From Dehalococcoidia bacterium (GTDB lineage Bacteria; Chloroflexota; Dehalococcoidia; SM23-28-2), in the NCBI GenBank assembly GCA_030615765.1, contig JAUWYP010000006.1, positions 20,278 through 84,277 of the forward strand: a stretch of 64,000 nt of DNA, written 5' to 3'. Below, one piece after another: positions 26,977 through 34,243 of the stretch (the first letter of the stretch is position 1; every line of letters begins with the position of its first letter). The position numbers and the translations under genes are program-made. The notes under the pieces are model-generated. The model made no database searches, was not told where the DNA came from, and saw nothing but the letters and a program-made list of their open reading frames with translations.

Positions 26977-27019
26977 AATAGGAGTTAGCACTCTAAGGTC
27001 GAGAGTGCTAACTCCTATT
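26977..27019. promoter_or_regulatory. CIRCE operator with extended 17-bp arms
   Basis: The core TTAGCACTC (26985-26993)-N9-GAGTGCTAA (27003-27011) matches the CIRCE consensus exactly. The symmetry extends to AATAGGAGTTAGCACTC / GAGTGCTAACTCCTATT, 17 bp per arm. It covers the expected +1 region of the hrcA promoter. Confidence 0.97.
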
Positions 27020-27021
27020 CC

Positions 27022-27051
27022 ACTTTAGCATCGGCCTGGAAAGCGTGTCAA
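27022..27051 (-). promoter_or_regulatory. hrcA-grpE-dnaK promoter
   Basis: On the minus strand TTGACA (27051-27046) and TAAAGT (27027-27022) are spaced by 18 nt. CIRCE starts 2 nt downstream of the -10 box, the usual repression geometry. Confidence 0.7.
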
Positions 27052-27054
27052 GTG

Positions 27055-27084
27055 TTGACCGTCTGCCTACGCTTTTGCTATACT
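27055..27084 (+). promoter_or_regulatory. Promoter of the small membrane protein gene, divergent from hrcA
   Basis: TTGACC (27055-27060) and TATACT (27079-27084), 18 nt apart. It points away from hrcA and rules out the track's start at 27045 for the next ORF. Confidence 0.7.
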
Positions 27085-27158
27085 CCCCGCGCACCTGCTT
27101 GACGGGAGTCAGGTGGGTGCTGGTTGAGGCCTACGAAAGCGGGAAGGAGATGACTACA

Positions 27159-27323
27159 ATGGCAGAAGAGGAGACCCCTGGAGGCGAGGAGGAGCGCGGC
27201 GGGGGACACCCTTTGCGCAAGCTGATAGCCTTGGTCACCGCCGTAGGCGGGGCCTTCGCAGCGCTCATGTGGTGGCGCCGGCGCGGCGCCAAAGAGGAGG
27301 AAGGCGAACCGCCTCCGGAATAG
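27159..27323 (+). CDS. Small single-pass membrane protein
   Basis: 54 residues from ATG 27159, which has AAGGAG 9 nt upstream; the ORF track's start (27045) lies before the promoter. The sequence is an acidic, Gly-rich head (MAEEETPGGEEERGGG), one hydrophobic helix (LIALVTAVGGAFAALMWWRRR) with a positive stop, and an acidic tail (GAKEEEGEPPPE). Composition alone suggests an N-out or N-in membrane anchor; no family is recognised. It shares its control region with the CIRCE site. Confidence 0.6.
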   Translation: MAEEETPGGEEERGGGHPLRKLIALVTAVGGAFAALMWWRRRGAKEEEGEPPPE

Positions 27324-27392
27324 TTTCCCTTCCCCACCACCCTAGAGGCGAGTTCCTCGGTCGAAGAGGAGGTTGAGTAGCGCCGTCCCCTG

Positions 27393-28031
27393 ATGGACAT
27401 TACCTGGCTCGGTCATTCCTGCTTTCGCCTGCGCAGTCGCGAGGCTGTGGTCATCACTGACCCTTGTTCCCCTGCCACGGGCCACTCTATCGGCAAACTC
27501 ACGGCTGACATCGTCACCGTAAGCCACGACCACCCTGGCCACAACTACCTCAAAGCGGTGACCGGCACGCCGGTCGTCATCACAGCCCGTGGCGAGTATG
27601 AGGTAGCGGGTGTCTTCATTACTGGCATCGCCACCTACCACGGCGGGCAGAAGGGCTCCCCGCGAAGCAAGAACACCGCCTATATGATCGAGATGGACAA
27701 CATTCGCCTCTGTCACCTGGGGGACCTGGGCCATCTGCCCACGACGGAGCAGGTGGAGGACATGAGCGGGGCGGATGTGCTGCTTGTTCCTGTGGGGGCG
27801 ACGAACACCATCGACGTTCACACAGCCGCCGAGGTGGTGGGCCTGCTAGAACCGGCGGTAGTGATCCCGATGCACTACAAGACGGCCCATTCAACAGCCC
27901 CTCTGAACCCCCTTCAGCGCTTCCTGACGGAGATGGGCCTGCGCCAGGTGGAACCGCTACCCAAGGTCTCGTTTAATCGTAGCAACCTGCCCGGCGAGAC
28001 GCAGGTGATAGTGCTCGACTACAAGCGCTAG
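27393..28031 (+). CDS. Metallo-beta-lactamase-fold hydrolase (UPF0173-like)
   Basis: 212 residues. DITWLGHSCFRLRSREAVVITDP opens the fold. The metal-binding loop reads TVSHDHPGHNYL, close to the HxHxDH signature but with P-G in place of x-D. Later ligands lie in GDLGHLPT and in IPMHYKT. DVLLVPVGATNTIDVHTAAEVVGLLEP is typical of the UPF0173 / L-ascorbate lactonase-like branch. The reaction is unknown. It may be co-transcribed with the small membrane protein 69 bp upstream and converges on the LysM/M23 gene. Confidence 0.8.
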   Translation: MDITWLGHSCFRLRSREAVVITDPCSPATGHSIGKLTADIVTVSHDHPGHNYLKAVTGTPVVITARGEYEVAGVFITGIATYHGGQKGSPRSKNTAYMIEMDNIRLCHLGDLGHLPTTEQVEDMSGADVLLVPVGATNTIDVHTAAEVVGLLEPAVVIPMHYKTAHSTAPLNPLQRFLTEMGLRQVEPLPKVSFNRSNLPGETQVIVLDYKR

Positions 28032-28060
28032 ACGAGACGGCCGAGGGGTTGTCCTAGCCT

Positions 28061-29272
28061 CTAAGGCAGATAGTACAGGGGATCGATGGCGGCGCCGCCC
28101 ACCCTTACCTCGAAGTGGAGGTGAGGGCCAGTGCTCCAGCCGGTAGAGCCCACTGTGCCGATGGTCTCGCCCTGAGCCACCCACTGCCCTTGGCCCACGT
28201 ATATCTGGGAGAAGTGAGCGTAGAGCGTCTCGTAGCCGTTGTCGTGGCGGATGACCACATAGTTACCGTAGCCATAGCCCGCGGATGCCAGCACTACCTG
28301 GCCGGGAGCCGCCGCTACGATAGGAGTACCGGTGGGGGCACCGATATCGAGGCCCTGGTGGTAGGTGCCACCGCCTCTGGGCGCGCCGAAGTAGTCGCCG
28401 ATGGGACCCACCAGCGGCCAGATGAAGCCGCTGACCACGGCTGACGGAGCGGGGGGAGTCGGCGAAAAGACGTCGCCAGGAGAGGCCTCCTGTGGAGCAG
28501 CGGCGGCGAAGAAGGGTTCGGGGGTCACTGCTGGCGGCGGAGGCGGCGGTGGCACTGCCCCAGGCAGCAACAGGACGACTCCCTCCCGAACGCTATCGGC
28601 GTCGCCGATCTCGTTGGCGCCTAGGCCGACGATGCTCTCCACGTCCGTCTGATAGATATCAGCGACGTCGAGCAGGGTATCGCCCAGCATGACGGTGTAG
28701 AGAATGCCGTCCCTGGCGGGGACAGTCAGTTCCTCACCGATGAGAAGAAGGTCGGGGTCGGTTCGCAGCTCAGAGTTGTTCCAGAGAAGGGACTCAAGCT
28801 CGATGCCAAAGCGAGCAGCGATGGTGGCTGCCGTGTCACCCTCCTGGACGACGTAGGTGAAGTAGGCGGGCTCCAGCTCAAGGGTTGCTGCCGCCACGGC
28901 TTCGGGCGTCTCTGTAGTCTGCACGGGCTCTTCGACTGGAGGGATCTGGGGCGATGAACTGGCCGCCAGCACATCGATAGGGCCGAGCCCCGTGTCGGTA
29001 GTGAGGAGAACAGTGGCGCGCAGGTAGCCGTCTCTGAAGGAGGTGGGGCTTACATGCTTCGATGGGGAAGGTGACACGTCGGCGGCGAAGTCATCCTGGA
29101 TGATAGCTCGTGAGCCAGACCAGACCGCCAGAAGGGTGGCAGCGATGACGGTGACTAGTACTATGGAGTGGAGATAGTATCTTCGGTTTCTGCTTCTTGT
29201 AAGGGTAAGGGCGCCTATCTTGTCCAAGTTGCTTCGGTCCGTCGCATCAGGAACGTCCTGCCGACGGGACAT
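28061..29272 (-). CDS. Membrane-anchored LysM-LysM-M23 peptidase
   Basis: 403 residues. A basic cytoplasmic head and one transmembrane segment (YYLHSIVLVTVIAATLLAVW) precede two LysM repeats (YVVQEGDTAATIAARFGIELESLLWNN and YTVMLGDTLLDVADIYQTDVESIVGLG) near 145-245. A Pro-rich linker then leads to an M23 domain with HQGLDIGAPTGTPIVAAAPG and TGWSTGPHLHFEVRVGG, the complete zinc set. It should bind glycan through LysM and hydrolyse peptide cross-links at the cell surface. Similar proteins (NlpD/EnvC-like) act in cell separation. Confidence 0.93.
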   Translation of the reverse strand: MSRRQDVPDATDRSNLDKIGALTLTRSRNRRYYLHSIVLVTVIAATLLAVWSGSRAIIQDDFAADVSPSPSKHVSPTSFRDGYLRATVLLTTDTGLGPIDVLAASSSPQIPPVEEPVQTTETPEAVAAATLELEPAYFTYVVQEGDTAATIAARFGIELESLLWNNSELRTDPDLLLIGEELTVPARDGILYTVMLGDTLLDVADIYQTDVESIVGLGANEIGDADSVREGVVLLLPGAVPPPPPPPAVTPEPFFAAAAPQEASPGDVFSPTPPAPSAVVSGFIWPLVGPIGDYFGAPRGGGTYHQGLDIGAPTGTPIVAAAPGQVVLASAGYGYGNYVVIRHDNGYETLYAHFSQIYVGQGQWVAQGETIGTVGSTGWSTGPHLHFEVRVGGAAIDPLYYLP

Positions 29273-29521
29273 GGGCCTACGTTTAATAACAAACCTCCAC
29301 CGTCAACAGGCACCTTAGCGGCTCGCTACCAGCTCCAGACGGGTCCCCCTGCCAGCAGACAGGCAATGCTAAGATGCCTAGGATTTGTAGTATTATACAT
29401 GATTTGTCAAGCCCTGCACCACTTTTGCTATCTGACGATAGCGTCGCGCCGACTGGTGTGCTTCGTGAAGAACCAAGAGAGCTTGAACGCCTGAGCTAGG
29501 GGAAACCCACTCTGGCTGAGG

Positions 29522-30016
29522 CTAAAAGGCCTCCACAGCGCTATTGAACTCGCCGGGCAGCAGCTTCAGCAGGGCAGGGACGCCGTCCAGGAAAAGGGGG
29601 GCGATAGCCGAGCCTCGGATAGCGCCGCCCAGGCCAAGGCAGGGGAAGGTGGTGAACAGGATAAGGAACACCTCGACCAGGATGAGGCCCTTGAGAAGCC
29701 CGAAGGCAGCCCCCGCCAGGTGGTCGATCCAGCCCAGGCTAAGGAAGCCCGCCATTTGCTTCAGCAGAGTGGCAGCCAACTGGCCGCTGACGGCCACCGC
29801 ACCGAACAGCACGATGAAGGCCGTGACGTTGGCGGCCGTGTCGTCGTCGATGAACAGGAGCACATTCTCGGCAAGGTCGTCGTAGTAGAAACCGGCGGCC
29901 AGTACCCCCACCACGAAGGCGATGACGGTCACCACCTCGCGGATGATACCGACCCTGAAGGCGGCGAAGGTGAACCAGGCGATGACGATCACGATGGCCG
30001 CGTCCAGCCAGTTCAT
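29522..30016 (-). CDS. CvpA family membrane protein
   Basis: 164 residues with four hydrophobic segments. NWLDAAIVIVIAWFTFAAFRVGIIREVVTVIAFVVGVLAAGFYYDDLA is the conserved CvpA start (W-x-D, G...G-x-x-R-E), followed by a helix pair and WIDHLAGAAFGLLKGLILVEVFLIL. CvpA proteins are linked to colicin V production in E. coli and to envelope stress; the molecular role is unclear. It lies 26 bp downstream of the PAP2 gene, in the same direction. Confidence 0.88.
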   Translation of the reverse strand: MNWLDAAIVIVIAWFTFAAFRVGIIREVVTVIAFVVGVLAAGFYYDDLAENVLLFIDDDTAANVTAFIVLFGAVAVSGQLAATLLKQMAGFLSLGWIDHLAGAAFGLLKGLILVEVFLILFTTFPCLGLGGAIRGSAIAPLFLDGVPALLKLLPGEFNSAVEAF

Positions 30017-30042
30017 TGTTCTTTGCCTGCTCTAGCCAAAAG

Positions 30043-30717
30043 CTATGTGCCCGCCGCCAGGGAGTGGAAACGGCGATGACCCCAGATCAGAAGCGCCAGG
30101 AGAAGGCTGCCGAACAGCAAGCCTCCCAGAACATCGCTGGGCCAGTGGACACCTGCGTGCACTCTCTGCAACGCTGTCAGCACGATAACGACGACGCAGG
30201 ATGCCTGCACCAGAAAGCGCAAGAGCCCAGCGGGGATCAGGAAGCTGGCCAGGTAGAAGATGAAGCCGTACACCAGGACGGCGGCGGTGACGTGGCCGCT
30301 GGGGAAGGCCGCGCTCGATGTCTTCTCACTCACCTCGACCAGGTCATCGGTTGGCCGCGGCCTGTCCACCAAGAACTTAACGCCTCTGTTCGACAAGGAC
30401 ACCACCAGGGCCGCCACCAGCCATGTCGCTCCGAGGTGCCTGGCCAACAGCCCCAGCCCCAAAGCGGCGCCAAGGGCACCGACCACCACCAGAGGCATCT
30501 CGGCCAGTCGGCTGGCCGCGTCCAGGGCTTCGCTGAAGGCGGCGGCGTCGACATCCTGGAAGCGATGGGCCAGCCAAAGGTCGGCCGGGAAGTAGTCGGC
30601 AGCGGCAGCGAAAGCGGCCATGACGACGAAGCCCAGGGCTGCCAGCAGCCACGAGATCCAAAATACGCGCTCCCACCTATCGCTGGCCAAGCGTCTGGCC
30701 GTCGTCTTCGGCTTCAT
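30043..30717 (-). CDS. PAP2 superfamily phosphatase
   Basis: 224 residues, about six membrane helices. All three catalytic motifs are present: KFLVDRPRPTDDL (K-x6-RP), PSGHVTAAVLVYG (PSGH) and RVHAGVHWPSDVLGG (SR-x5-H-x3-D form, with RVHAGVHWPSD). Family members dephosphorylate lipid phosphates such as undecaprenyl pyrophosphate or phosphatidic acid. Expressed divergently from larB. Confidence 0.92.
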   Translation of the reverse strand: MKPKTTARRLASDRWERVFWISWLLAALGFVVMAAFAAAADYFPADLWLAHRFQDVDAAAFSEALDAASRLAEMPLVVVGALGAALGLGLLARHLGATWLVAALVVSLSNRGVKFLVDRPRPTDDLVEVSEKTSSAAFPSGHVTAAVLVYGFIFYLASFLIPAGLLRFLVQASCVVVIVLTALQRVHAGVHWPSDVLGGLLFGSLLLALLIWGHRRFHSLAAGT

Positions 30718-30746
30718 CCTCGCGCCATTATGGGACGACGGTCAGG

Positions 30747-30775
30747 TTTACGCAAGCTGGAGCCGATGCTATGAT
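30747..30775 (+). promoter_or_regulatory. larB promoter
   Basis: TTTACG (30747-30752) and TATGAT (30770-30775), 17 nt apart, 10 nt before the TTG start chosen for larB. Confidence 0.5.
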
Positions 30776-30784
30776 CCGTTCTGC

Positions 30785-31579
30785 TTGCGGCAGGCGGGCA
30801 GGAGGTGGAGCATCGACGACACCAGGTTGCGAGAACTACTTACCTCCCTTCAAGCAGGAACCCTGTCCATTGATGAAACGCTGGAACGTCTTCGGCGTTT
30901 CCCCTACGAGGACCTGGGCTTCGCCGAGGTGGACCATCATCGGGCGCTGCGCAGGGGTTTCCCGGAGGTGATCCTCGGCCAGGGGAAGACCGACGAGCAG
31001 ATCGTGGCCATCGCCGAGAGGCTTCTGAGCGAGGGCGACCGCCTGCTGGTGACGCGAGTGGAGGCTTCCTCCTACGCTGCCGTCAAGGAAAGCATCCCCG
31101 ACGCCATCTATCACTCCACCGCGCGAGCGATCACCGTGAATCGGCGCGACGAGCCGCTGCTGACCGGCGTGGCCATCGTCTGCGCCGGCACGTCCGATCT
31201 GGCGGTGGCCGACGAGGCGGCAATCACTGCGGAGCTTGTGGGCAGCCAGGCGGAGCGCATATACGACGTGGGAGTAGCCGGGCTGCACCGCCTGCTGGAT
31301 CATCTGGCCGTCCTTCAGGAGTCGAAAGTGGTGGTGGCAGTGGCGGGCATGGAGGGGGCGCTGCCCAGCGTGGTGGCCGGTCTGGTGGCGGCGCCGGTCA
31401 TCGCCGTGCCCACATCGATGGGCTATGGAGCGAGCTTCCAGGGCCTGGCTCCCTTGCTGGCTATGCTCAATAGCTGTGTTCCCGGCGTGGCGGTGGTCAA
31501 CATCGACAACGGCTTCGGCGCCGGCTACCTGGCGGCGATGATCAACCGCCTGGCCTGGCAGAAGCGAAGGGAGGCGTAG
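30785..31579 (+). CDS. larB: Pyridinium-3,5-biscarboxylate mononucleotide synthase LarB
   Basis: LarB carboxylates and hydrolyses NaAD in the first step of nickel-pincer (NPN) cofactor synthesis. LRRFPYEDLGFAEVDHHRALRRGFPEVILGQGKTDEQ is the LarB signature, and AVAGMEGALPSVVAGLVAAPVIAVPTSMGYG is the AIR-carboxylase-like site. The track start (30620) lies inside the divergent PAP2 gene. The promoter places the start at or after 30785: TTG 30785 (264 aa) is chosen, but AGGAGG stands 6 nt before an in-frame ATC at 30812 that would give IDDTRLRELL, a better fit to family length. The start is uncertain. Confidence 0.9.
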   Translation: MRQAGRRWSIDDTRLRELLTSLQAGTLSIDETLERLRRFPYEDLGFAEVDHHRALRRGFPEVILGQGKTDEQIVAIAERLLSEGDRLLVTRVEASSYAAVKESIPDAIYHSTARAITVNRRDEPLLTGVAIVCAGTSDLAVADEAAITAELVGSQAERIYDVGVAGLHRLLDHLAVLQESKVVVAVAGMEGALPSVVAGLVAAPVIAVPTSMGYGASFQGLAPLLAMLNSCVPGVAVVNIDNGFGAGYLAAMINRLAWQKRREA

Positions 31580-31583
31580 CGTG

Positions 31584-32282
31584 ATGCGAAAGCTTCGGCT
31601 GGTGATGGGTGGCCTGACAGTTCTGATAGCCTTCCTCCTTGCTGCTGTCATGGCCTGCGGCGGCGGCGAAGAGACGGGCACTCCTACAGCCGCTGAGGTG
31701 GAGGATCAGCTCCAGCGGATGGTGCTCGCGCTGGAGGATCTACCGTCAGGCGTCATTCTGGCGGAAGAACGTTTCGTGAGCAATGAGGAGTCGGCCGTCG
31801 CCAGCGAGGACCGCGAGGAGCGGCTGGCTATGCTGGAGGAGTGGGGGCGGATTCTGGGCTACGACGTCACCTATCAGGCGAACCCGGAGGTCCTGGAGCA
31901 GGTGGGGCTCATCCTGGTCAACAGCACGGCCAGCCTTTACGACAGCGAGGAGGGTGCCAGCGCCTCGTTCGCCGATGCAGAGCAGACGGCGCGCACCACC
32001 GACTGGGCTGCTCTGTTCGACGGTGCCTGGGGAGTGGAGGAGGAGGCGATGGCCAGTCCTCCGCTGGTGGACGAGATGCTTTGGTTCCGCATCACGGCCA
32101 GGGCCGCGGTCGGTGAGGGGACGGAGGAGCAGGAATTCGCCAACGATATTGCCATCTTCAGGCACGGGCGGGCCCGAGGCAGCCTTATGGTCGCTTGGGT
32201 CGTCATGGACTGGGGAAGCAGCGACTTCATGCAGCAGCTCGCTCGGGCGCAGGCCCAGCACCTGATGGATGCCCTCCCCTAG
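31584..32282 (+). CDS. Lipoprotein of unknown function between larB and larC
   Basis: 232 residues from ATG 31584 (AAGGGAGG 9 nt upstream; track starts one codon earlier at GTG). LTVLIAFLLAAVMAC is a lipoprotein signal with a clean lipobox. The mature part is acidic with no recognised domain; EVEDQLQRMVLALEDLPSGVILAEERFVSNEESA opens it, and repeated small hydrophobic strands follow. It sits 4 bp after larB and 36 bp before larC, so it is co-expressed with the cofactor genes, but nothing in the sequence shows nickel binding (no His/Cys clusters). Confidence 0.7.
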   Translation: MRKLRLVMGGLTVLIAFLLAAVMACGGGEETGTPTAAEVEDQLQRMVLALEDLPSGVILAEERFVSNEESAVASEDREERLAMLEEWGRILGYDVTYQANPEVLEQVGLILVNSTASLYDSEEGASASFADAEQTARTTDWAALFDGAWGVEEEAMASPPLVDEMLWFRITARAAVGEGTEEQEFANDIAIFRHGRARGSLMVAWVVMDWGSSDFMQQLARAQAQHLMDALP

Positions 32283-32318
32283 GGGAAGGCCTTGCCGTCC
32301 TCTTATGAGCCTCGAACG

Positions 32319-33497
32319 ATGGCTAGGGTTGGCTATCTAGACTGTTTCTCCGGCGCCAGCGGCGACATGATCCTGGGCGCCATGGTGGATGCAGGCCTTT
32401 CCCTGGCGAGCCTGAGAGCGGAACTCGCCAAGCTGCCACTGACGGGCTACCGGCTGAGCGCTCGCAAGGTGCAGCGGGCGGGTCTGGCCGCCACCCAGGT
32501 CAGGGTGGCGGTGGCCAAGAAGCAACCGCCAAGAAGGCTGGCCGATATCCTGAGCGTCATTGACGGCAGCTCTCTCCCCCCGACCGATAGGGAGAAGGGA
32601 GCAGCCATCTTCCGCCGCCTGGCCGAGGCGGAGGCCAAGGTACACGGCTTGCCTCTGGCGGAGGCGCACCTCCACGAGGTGGGAGCGGTGGATGCCATCG
32701 TGGACGTGATGGGGGCTGTGGCCGGCCTGCGCCTGCTGCGGGTGGAAGAGCTGTTCGCCTCAGCTCTGGCCCTGGGCGGGGGCAGGACGCAGAGCGCAGG
32801 AGACGCTCTGCCCGTGCCTGCGCCGGCCACCCTGGAGCTTGTAGCCTCGGCGGGGGCTCCGACTGTTGCCCAGCAAGCCGGAGAGAACCAGGAACTCCTG
32901 ACCCCCACCGGTGCTGCGATCATCACCACCCTCGCCCGCTTCCAGCGTCCGGCCATGAAGGTGGAGTGCGTGGGCTACGGCGCCGGCAGCCGCGATATCG
33001 CTGGCTGGCCGAACGTGCTGCGCCTGTGGCTGGGCACGGCTGTGGAGGAGGCCGGGCCGCTCATGCTCCTGGCGGAGACCAACATCGACGACATGAGCCC
33101 GGAGATCCTGGGCTACGTGCAGGAGCGGCTGTTTGCCAGCGGCGCGGCCGACGTCTGGCTCACGCCCATCCAGATGAAGAAGGGGCGGCCTGGGGTCATC
33201 CTTTCCGTGCTCTGCCCAGTGGAGGCGGAGGGCGCCATCGTCTCGCTGCTCCTGCGGGAGACGTCCACCCTGGGGGTGCGGCTGCGGGAGGTACGACGCC
33301 AGGAGGCGGAGCGGGAGGTGCTGGAGTTCGAGTCCAGCCTGGGGCCAGCGGTGGTGAAAGTGAAGCGCCTGCCCGGGGAGCCACCGCAAGCGGCGCCCGA
33401 GTACGAGGTCTGCCGGCGGCTGGCGGAGGCCAGCGGCAGACCGCTGGCCGAGGTCTATCGCATCGTGCAGGCGGAGGCGCAGGCGCTTCTGGACTAG
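32319..33497 (+). CDS. larC: Nickel-pincer cofactor cyclometallase LarC
   Basis: LarC inserts nickel into the pincer cofactor using CTP. 392 residues from ATG 32319 (MARVGYLDCFSGASGDMILGAMVDAGLSL), the family N-terminus; the track's TTG 32292 adds nine unconserved residues. HEVGAVDAIVDVMGAVAGL and LAETNIDDMSPEILGYVQERLFASGAADVWLTPIQMKKGRPGV are LarC signatures. larE (sulfur insertion) and larA (lactate racemase) are not in the window. Its stop shares the CTAG tetranucleotide 33494-33497 with the stop of the convergent lipM-like gene. Confidence 0.93.
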   Translation: MARVGYLDCFSGASGDMILGAMVDAGLSLASLRAELAKLPLTGYRLSARKVQRAGLAATQVRVAVAKKQPPRRLADILSVIDGSSLPPTDREKGAAIFRRLAEAEAKVHGLPLAEAHLHEVGAVDAIVDVMGAVAGLRLLRVEELFASALALGGGRTQSAGDALPVPAPATLELVASAGAPTVAQQAGENQELLTPTGAAIITTLARFQRPAMKVECVGYGAGSRDIAGWPNVLRLWLGTAVEEAGPLMLLAETNIDDMSPEILGYVQERLFASGAADVWLTPIQMKKGRPGVILSVLCPVEAEGAIVSLLLRETSTLGVRLREVRRQEAEREVLEFESSLGPAVVKVKRLPGEPPQAAPEYEVCRRLAEASGRPLAEVYRIVQAEAQALLD

Positions 33498-34243
33498 CTG
33501 CTCGTCTCGGCCCGCCACGTCCAGGCGGGGTTGGCGTATCTCTCCCGCTCCAGCCGCTGGGCTAGCTGCTCCTCTTCGACAGTCAAGCGGCCGCGGCGAA
33601 ATTGGACGCCCCAGGCACGGCCGAAGCCCTCCACCAGAGCCGCGACCATCTCGCGGTGGGATACCCTGCGCCCCAGTGCTTCCTCCAGGGATGTCGCCCC
33701 CGAGGGCTGCCCGCCAGAGGGCGTCAGGCGGATGCTCCCCTGCTGAAGGAGGATGCCGTCGCGCCGCAACTGAGCGCTCCCTACCAGCTTGGCACCGTCA
33801 AGGGCCAGCTCATGGGGCGCCATTGCCTCGAAGCACCAGTCGGCGGCGGGCAAGCGGCTCTGGGCGGCGGCCTCTTGTAGCGGGGGCAGGCCGAGAATGG
33901 CCAGGGCCTCGGCCAGGGCGCGGGCGATCTTGCCGTACGACCGGTGGATGCTTCCCGCCACCAGGGGATGGTCGGCGGGGGCAACGACACTGTAGCAGAT
34001 GTCGCCGCGGTGGAGGACAGCCCGGCCGCCGGTGGGCCGCCTCACTACCTCCAGAGCAGGCTCGCGGCAGGTCTCGGGCGGGGCAGGCTGAAAACGGCCG
34101 AGCGAGAGGCAGGGAGGCCGGAAGCCGAACAGGCGGACGGTGAGCGGCGAGCGGCCCCGGCCGCAGAGGGTGAGAAGGGCATCGTCTACGGCCATCTGGC
34201 GGGCGCCGCTGGCCGAGCCGCTATCGACGAAGCGCCAGGTCAT
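33494..34243 (-). CDS. LipM-like octanoyltransferase / lipoate-protein ligase fold
   Basis: 249 residues from ATG 34243, whose ATGA overlaps the stop of the upstream beta-propeller gene; the track start is 12 nt further. RRPTGGRAVLHRGDICYSVVA is the lipoyl-binding loop. DWCFEAMAPHELALDGAKLVGSAQLRRDGILLQQGSI carries the cysteine and lysine of LipM-type octanoyl-ACP:protein transferases (LplA lacks the cysteine). It would make lipoyl groups for GcvH or 2-oxo acid dehydrogenase E2 subunits, none of which lie here. Confidence 0.85.
   Translation of the reverse strand: MTWRFVDSGSASGARQMAVDDALLTLCGRGRSPLTVRLFGFRPPCLSLGRFQPAPPETCREPALEVVRRPTGGRAVLHRGDICYSVVAPADHPLVAGSIHRSYGKIARALAEALAILGLPPLQEAAAQSRLPAADWCFEAMAPHELALDGAKLVGSAQLRRDGILLQQGSIRLTPSGGQPSGATSLEEALGRRVSHREMVAALVEGFGRAWGVQFRRGRLTVEEEQLAQRLERERYANPAWTWRAETSS

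Noticed and set aside
29392-29410. TTGACA and TATAAT before the LysM/M23 gene
   Set aside because: Only 7 nt separate the two boxes on the minus strand, so they cannot form one promoter; the TATAAT alone lacks a -35 at 17 nt.
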